Assembly: GCA_942493045.1 (NCBI GenBank)
Contig: OW818665.1
Location: forward strand, 620,001 to 684,000
Reading direction: 5' to 3'
Length of the DNA: 64,000 nt
Source of the DNA: Teretinema sp942493045
Lineage (GTDB): Bacteria; Spirochaetota; Spirochaetia; Treponematales; Treponemataceae
The translations under genes and the position numbers were made by a program. Under the pieces are notes generated by a model that was not told the DNA's origin, ran no database searches, and saw only the letters and a list, made by a program, of their open reading frames with translations. Positions 60,603 through 64,000 of this stretch are shown in pieces (position 1 is the stretch's first letter; each line of letters begins with the position of its first letter).

Positions 60603-61581
60603 ATTTACCGGTATTCCGGCAGAGGTAATCGCAGAAGAAACAGATGTCCGCTGTTTTTCCTGGAAACATAATGCCCTCTTTTTCCATTTCCAGGCGTTTG
60701 GCGTCGAGACCCTTTTCGTAGCAGTCTTGGATATGAGTGTTGGCGCGGGCCCTGTCCATCAAGGTGGAATAGCTGTCCCGAACCGTCCCGACGATCAGCT
60801 CGGAGTTCTCGTTGGCAAAGCCGCAGCACACCGCCACGGATCCGTCCGGGTGCACATAGAAGATATTCCCTGGGCCTTCGCAAAAGTCATCTGTAAACCA
60901 ACGTTCAGCTTTCCAGGCTGCGCTGTCAGCGACCGAGGCAGAGTAGGGTAGAGTTACTATGGGTATGTACAGACCACTGCCGTCACTCATGCCGGAGCGG
61001 CGGTTCTGGATTGCACGCGCGTCTTGCAGGTTGACCGGCAGTCCATCGTTCAGGCAGAGTTCGGCGCCCAGGTTTTGAGCGAGGGTACGGAAATGGGAGA
61101 GCGATGGATTACCCTCCCGGTCCAGAACGCTGACCAGCTCAATGCAGTCCCGGCGGCCGAAGACCTCAAACGCAGTGCTGATAAACAGGGCCAGTTTTTC
61201 GCTATCCGGGTTGTGATAGTCGTCGACGCTGACGGCGATGGTGCCGTCAAAACCGGCCTGGCAGACTCGTTCCAGCTCTGAGCGCAGGACAGCGCCGTCG
61301 GTGAACCACATGGCGTTAGTCATCAGCCGGTCAAAGTATAAATCCAGTTCCACGGCTGTTGCGCACAGCGCCGTGATAAAATCTACGGCCAGAAAAGGTT
61401 CGCCCCCGGAAAAACCGATGCGGTCAATATCGGTACCCGCGCATTGCCGCAGGAAATTTTGCGCGTCCTGGATACTCAGTCGCTCCGTGCCTGCACCCCG
61501 GTCGCGGTCGACACGGCAATGGGCGCACTGCAGGTTGCAAGCGGCGGTTGGGGCAAAAATGATCTGTCGCGGTGTAAACAT
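60601..61581 (-). CDS. radical SAM protein with SPASM-like C-terminus
   Basis: A 326-residue protein. The [4Fe-4S]-SAM motif is CNLQCAHC near residue 15, with GFSGGEPFL as the second motif. The C-terminal cysteines (CEGPGNIFYVHPDGSVAVCCGFANEN and ICFFCDYLC) resemble a SPASM/twitch domain that binds further clusters. Similar enzymes modify peptides or act as sulfatase-maturing enzymes. No short precursor peptide gene was found nearby, so the substrate is unknown. Start preceded by AGGAGG. Confidence 0.88.
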   Translation of the reverse strand: MFTPRQIIFAPTAACNLQCAHCRVDRDRGAGTERLSIQDAQNFLRQCAGTDIDRIGFSGGEPFLAVDFITALCATAVELDLYFDRLMTNAMWFTDGAVLRSELERVCQAGFDGTIAVSVDDYHNPDSEKLALFISTAFEVFGRRDCIELVSVLDREGNPSLSHFRTLAQNLGAELCLNDGLPVNLQDARAIQNRRSGMSDGSGLYIPIVTLPYSASVADSAAWKAERWFTDDFCEGPGNIFYVHPDGSVAVCCGFANENSELIVGTVRDSYSTLMDRARANTHIQDCYEKGLDAKRLEMEKEGIMFPGKTADICFFCDYLCRNTGK

Positions 61582-61604
61582 AACTCTCCCTCCTGGGCGA
61601 TAAC

Positions 61605-61624
61605 CTAGCTAGTAATCTAGCTAG
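61605..61624. repeat. CTAGCTAG palindrome pair
   Basis: CTAGCTAG-TAAT-CTAGCTAG: two copies of a self-complementary octamer separated by four bases, between the RNase II-like stop and the radical SAM start. Confidence 0.8.
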
Positions 61625-63483
61625 ACTACTATGTACTTGACGGTTTGCGAGGCAATATCGATATTTCCGGCGCGCACCGTCAAGACAGCGTTGAGGTCAA
61701 CATCATCATTGACTATCAGTTTGGATTCCTGAGCCAGGGATGGAATCAGGATCGTGGCCATGGTACCGTTTTTTTCGACAACTACCGCTTCCGCGGTCCA
61801 CTGGGGGTTCAGGCTCAGATAGACCAGAATCCAGTGCAGATTGCTCTCCCGTTCGGAGAGGGTGCAGGCCCTTGATCCGGCATCGCCTTGGGCAATGCGT
61901 TCCAGCATTTCATCGCTGGACATCGGCGGCAGGCCGTCGAGAAAACGGTGCAGCTGCTGATGGGCAATCAGATCGCCATAGCGGCGCAGCGGGCTGGTAA
62001 CCTGGCTGTACATTCCCAGTCCCAGTCCGGCATGGTCGGCGGGCGTGGTGCCTACCCGGCGTGATTTCATGGATCGCCGTTTGCGGTATTCGCCGGCCAG
62101 GCCTTCCGGTAAGACTGCCGGGATGCCCGGTTCTTCCTGGCTGACGTATTGAAAGGGAATGCGGTGTTTAAAGGCAAAACGGGCGCAGGCCTCACCGGCC
62201 AGCAGCATCATTTCCCGCACCATATCGGCGGCGGCGCTGGAGGCATTGGGTTCGATCAGTACTGCCTGCTCCGCGGTTCCGGCCCCTTGGAGGTGAATAT
62301 GCGCTTCCGGTAGATCAATCGCTACCGCTCCGGCGGCCAGACGCCGCGCGATATTGCGTTCGGCTATGGCAAAAAGGGGCGCCAATCCGCTTTCCGCGCG
62401 GCGGACGTCAGCCTCGGCGTAGGTCAGGCGGCTGACCCGCACCCGGGTACGATGAATAGTGACGTCTTCCACCGCGCCGCTGTCGGTGAAACTAATGCAG
62501 AAGGAAAGAGCCCTGGAAGTTTCCGACAGTCCCAGGGCATAGTATTCGAGGGCCTGCTCATTAAGCATGCGGGAGGCGCCTTCCGGAAGGTAGAGGGTAG
62601 AGCCACGGGAGCGGGCATCAAGGTCGCCGGGAGAATCCGGGGTAACGGTAGCCGCCGGATCGGCAATATGCACCCAGAGCTTATCGTCATCGACGCAGAC
62701 TGCGTCATCGGGGTCGGTACTCCAGGCGTTATCGATGGCCCAAGCGGTCTGCGCGGTTAAATCCAGCAGAGCGGTATTTTCAGGAGGACTCTCAATGGGG
62801 ACTTGTGAACTGTGGACAGAAACGCCGTGACGGTGCGGCCAGGGATTCCGCCATACCGACCAATAACCGGTTTCCAGTAATAGCCGGTGCGCCGCTTCCG
62901 GGCTTTCGGCTTTTCCGGCTTCCTTGAGTAATTTGGAGCGGTCGGTTTTTCCAAGAGCCAGCGCCTCAATTTCCTGGAGAAAACGGCTGTCCGCGGCCGC
63001 CGTGATACAGTCCGGATCGCATTTTTTTCCTGAAATACGTTTGATAAAAGCATCGCGCTCAGCCCCCTCGCGCTCTTTAGCGCCGGCTTTTTCACGGATG
63101 GCGGCGGCTTCGGCGGCGTCGCGGATGCTGACACTGGCGTCCGGGGTGCTGCACTGATAGCGCGGATGCTCCGAAACGGCGGTCCAGGCTGCCCACACAT
63201 CCGCTGGGCGCAGTTTTCCCCACACCAGTTCGGCTATGGCCGCAAAGGTGGTGTTATCCCCTTCAAAAAAGTCAGCGGCTTCTTCAAGGTCTCCCGGGGG
63301 GACAGTGGCGGCCAGTAAGGCGGCGGCGCTGTCACAGGGCCCCTCATGTATAAAGGAAATATCTTTGTCCCGCACCCGTTTGGTTTCGGAAGCGGTAGCG
63401 ATTTCGATTTTATCGGTGCTGACGGCTTTGATGACCGCCGGCTGACCCTTGTACAGTACTATCATTTTATCTCGGAATTTCAT
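61621..63483 (-). CDS. RNase II/RNB-domain exoribonuclease
   Basis: A 620-residue 3'-5' exoribonuclease. The catalytic RNB motif AWAIDNAWSTDPDDAVCV keeps the Asp residues spaced as in RNase II (D...D-x-D-D). Other parts: KLWVHIADPAATV and the GLGMYSQVTSPLRRYGDLIAHQQLHRFL motif. N-terminal ~200 residues differ from cold-shock domains of E. coli RNase II/R, and a C-terminal S1 is weak, so it belongs to a divergent RNB subgroup common in cyanobacteria and spirochaetes. ATG preceded by AAGGTG. Probably co-transcribed with the radical SAM gene. Confidence 0.88.
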   Translation of the reverse strand: MKFRDKMIVLYKGQPAVIKAVSTDKIEIATASETKRVRDKDISFIHEGPCDSAAALLAATVPPGDLEEAADFFEGDNTTFAAIAELVWGKLRPADVWAAWTAVSEHPRYQCSTPDASVSIRDAAEAAAIREKAGAKEREGAERDAFIKRISGKKCDPDCITAAADSRFLQEIEALALGKTDRSKLLKEAGKAESPEAAHRLLLETGYWSVWRNPWPHRHGVSVHSSQVPIESPPENTALLDLTAQTAWAIDNAWSTDPDDAVCVDDDKLWVHIADPAATVTPDSPGDLDARSRGSTLYLPEGASRMLNEQALEYYALGLSETSRALSFCISFTDSGAVEDVTIHRTRVRVSRLTYAEADVRRAESGLAPLFAIAERNIARRLAAGAVAIDLPEAHIHLQGAGTAEQAVLIEPNASSAAADMVREMMLLAGEACARFAFKHRIPFQYVSQEEPGIPAVLPEGLAGEYRKRRSMKSRRVGTTPADHAGLGLGMYSQVTSPLRRYGDLIAHQQLHRFLDGLPPMSSDEMLERIAQGDAGSRACTLSERESNLHWILVYLSLNPQWTAEAVVVEKNGTMATILIPSLAQESKLIVNDDVDLNAVLTVRAGNIDIASQTVKYIVV

Positions 63484-63575
63484 AGTTTCACCTTACCATG
63501 TTAGCGGGCGCGTCTCAAGGTACGCTTACACACTTGCAGACAGGCGGAAGAACGAAAAACTTTTTGATGGGCCTA

Positions 63576-63604
63576 TTGTCCAAGTGAACGGCTTTTGGTA
63601 TATT
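63576..63604 (+). promoter_or_regulatory. promoter of the aspartokinase gene
   Basis: TTGTCC, 17-base spacer, TATATT. Gives a leader of about 42 bases, too short for a lysine riboswitch, with GGAG six bases before ATG. Confidence 0.55.
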
Positions 63605-63652
63605 TATGCAGTCTTTGGTATAGAGTTGAATAATTATAAGATGGAGTACACT

Positions 63653-64000
63653 ATGATAGTGATGAAATTCGGCGGCTCTTCAGTCGCCAATGCCGAACGT
63701 ATCCGCCATGTGGCTGGAATTATCCGTACTTTTGCGGATCGCCGTCCGATTATCGTGCTCTCGGCTATGGGAGACACCACCGATGATCTGCTCTCCGCGG
63801 CTGATGCCGCCCTTAACGGCACTATTACCATTGATGCAGTTGAAAAACTGCACAAAGACACTGCCTCTGAACTGGGTATATCTTCCACTGAGATTGATGC
63901 CCTTCTCGGTGAGCTGCGTACCCTGCTGACTGGTATTTCCATGCTGCGCGAGGTTACACCCCGTTCCCGCGATTACCTGGTTTCTTTCGGGGAGCGGCTT
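63653..64000 (+). CDS. lysC: aspartokinase, 3' end outside window
   Basis: Phosphorylates aspartate, first step to lysine, threonine and methionine. 116 residues visible: MIVMKFGGSSVANAERIRHVAGII (kinase nucleotide motif), PIIVLSAMGDTTDDLL, and SRDYLVSFGERL at the window edge. The ACT regulatory domain would follow outside. It could be a monofunctional enzyme or the front of a fusion with homoserine dehydrogenase (thrA), which cannot be told here. Confidence 0.9.
   Translation, partial: MIVMKFGGSSVANAERIRHVAGIIRTFADRRPIIVLSAMGDTTDDLLSAADAALNGTITIDAVEKLHKDTASELGISSTEIDALLGELRTLLTGISMLREVTPRSRDYLVSFGERL

Noticed and set aside
63605..63652. Lysine riboswitch before aspartokinase.
   Set aside because: Predicted leader is only about 42 bases, too short for the lysine aptamer.

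Overview
The window looks like chromosomal DNA of a free-living or gut/sediment anaerobic spirochaete related to Treponema or Spirochaeta. The evidence is the gene order cheA, cheW-cheR fusion, cheX, cheY; a FliG1-type motor protein; LL-diaminopimelate aminotransferase; a citramalate route to isoleucine; and a compact gene layout with four-base ATGA overlaps. Base composition is moderately GC-rich. No phage, IS element or CRISPR array was seen.

Layout. 1-5923: branched-chain amino acid genes (leuA with its 5' end outside the window, cimA, leuB, ilvB). 5928-8559: an MBOAT O-acyltransferase with an SGNH/DUF459 partner. 8610-9839: dapL. 9885-11923: two outer-membrane barrel-like proteins. 12050-16766: chemotaxis operon. 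16868-22433: an atypical regulator, an SMC protein without a recognisable hinge, and envelope proteins. 22504-26920: a signalling set (HD-GYP response regulator, solute-binding lipoprotein, sensor kinase). 26938-27014: tRNA-Pro(GGG), whose extended acceptor stem doubles as a terminator. 27185-36084: response regulator, zinc phospholipase-like protein, fliG1, M16C peptidase, clpB. 36107-39546: LPP20-type lipoprotein, thymidine-kinase-like ATPase, SDR. 39559-41839 (minus strand): a four-gene operon of a cysteine-rich MarR regulator, hgcA, hgcB and a C_GCAxxG_C_C protein. hgcAB is the mercury methylation gene pair. 42026-51510: arginine operon argCJBDG-(aat-like)-(DUF368)-(flavin reductase)-argH, preceded by an arginine-rich leader peptide. 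51626-54003: ssb, an MCP gene, and a second copy of the ssb 3' end. 54169-63483: esterase, diguanylate cyclase, MbfA-like iron exporter, MFS transporter, DUF554 protein, sugar ABC ATPase, radical SAM protein, RNase II-like protein. 63653-end: start of aspartokinase.

Three points stand out. First, the hgcAB operon: its MarR promoter carries a perfect 9-1-9 inverted repeat filling the -35/-10 spacer, and the operon ends with a redox-type cysteine protein. Second, the arginine operon starts with a 24-codon leader peptide that has four Arg codons near its end, which suggests ribosome-mediated attenuation; this appears undescribed for such an organism. Third, about eleven transcription-unit starts have a sigma70-like -10 box only 6-9 bases from the start codon, and nearly all lack a Shine-Dalgarno sequence. 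Leaderless mRNA therefore seems common here, while genes inside operons keep strong ribosome binding sites.

All assignments rest on reading the sequence and recalling protein families. No database search or folding program was run.
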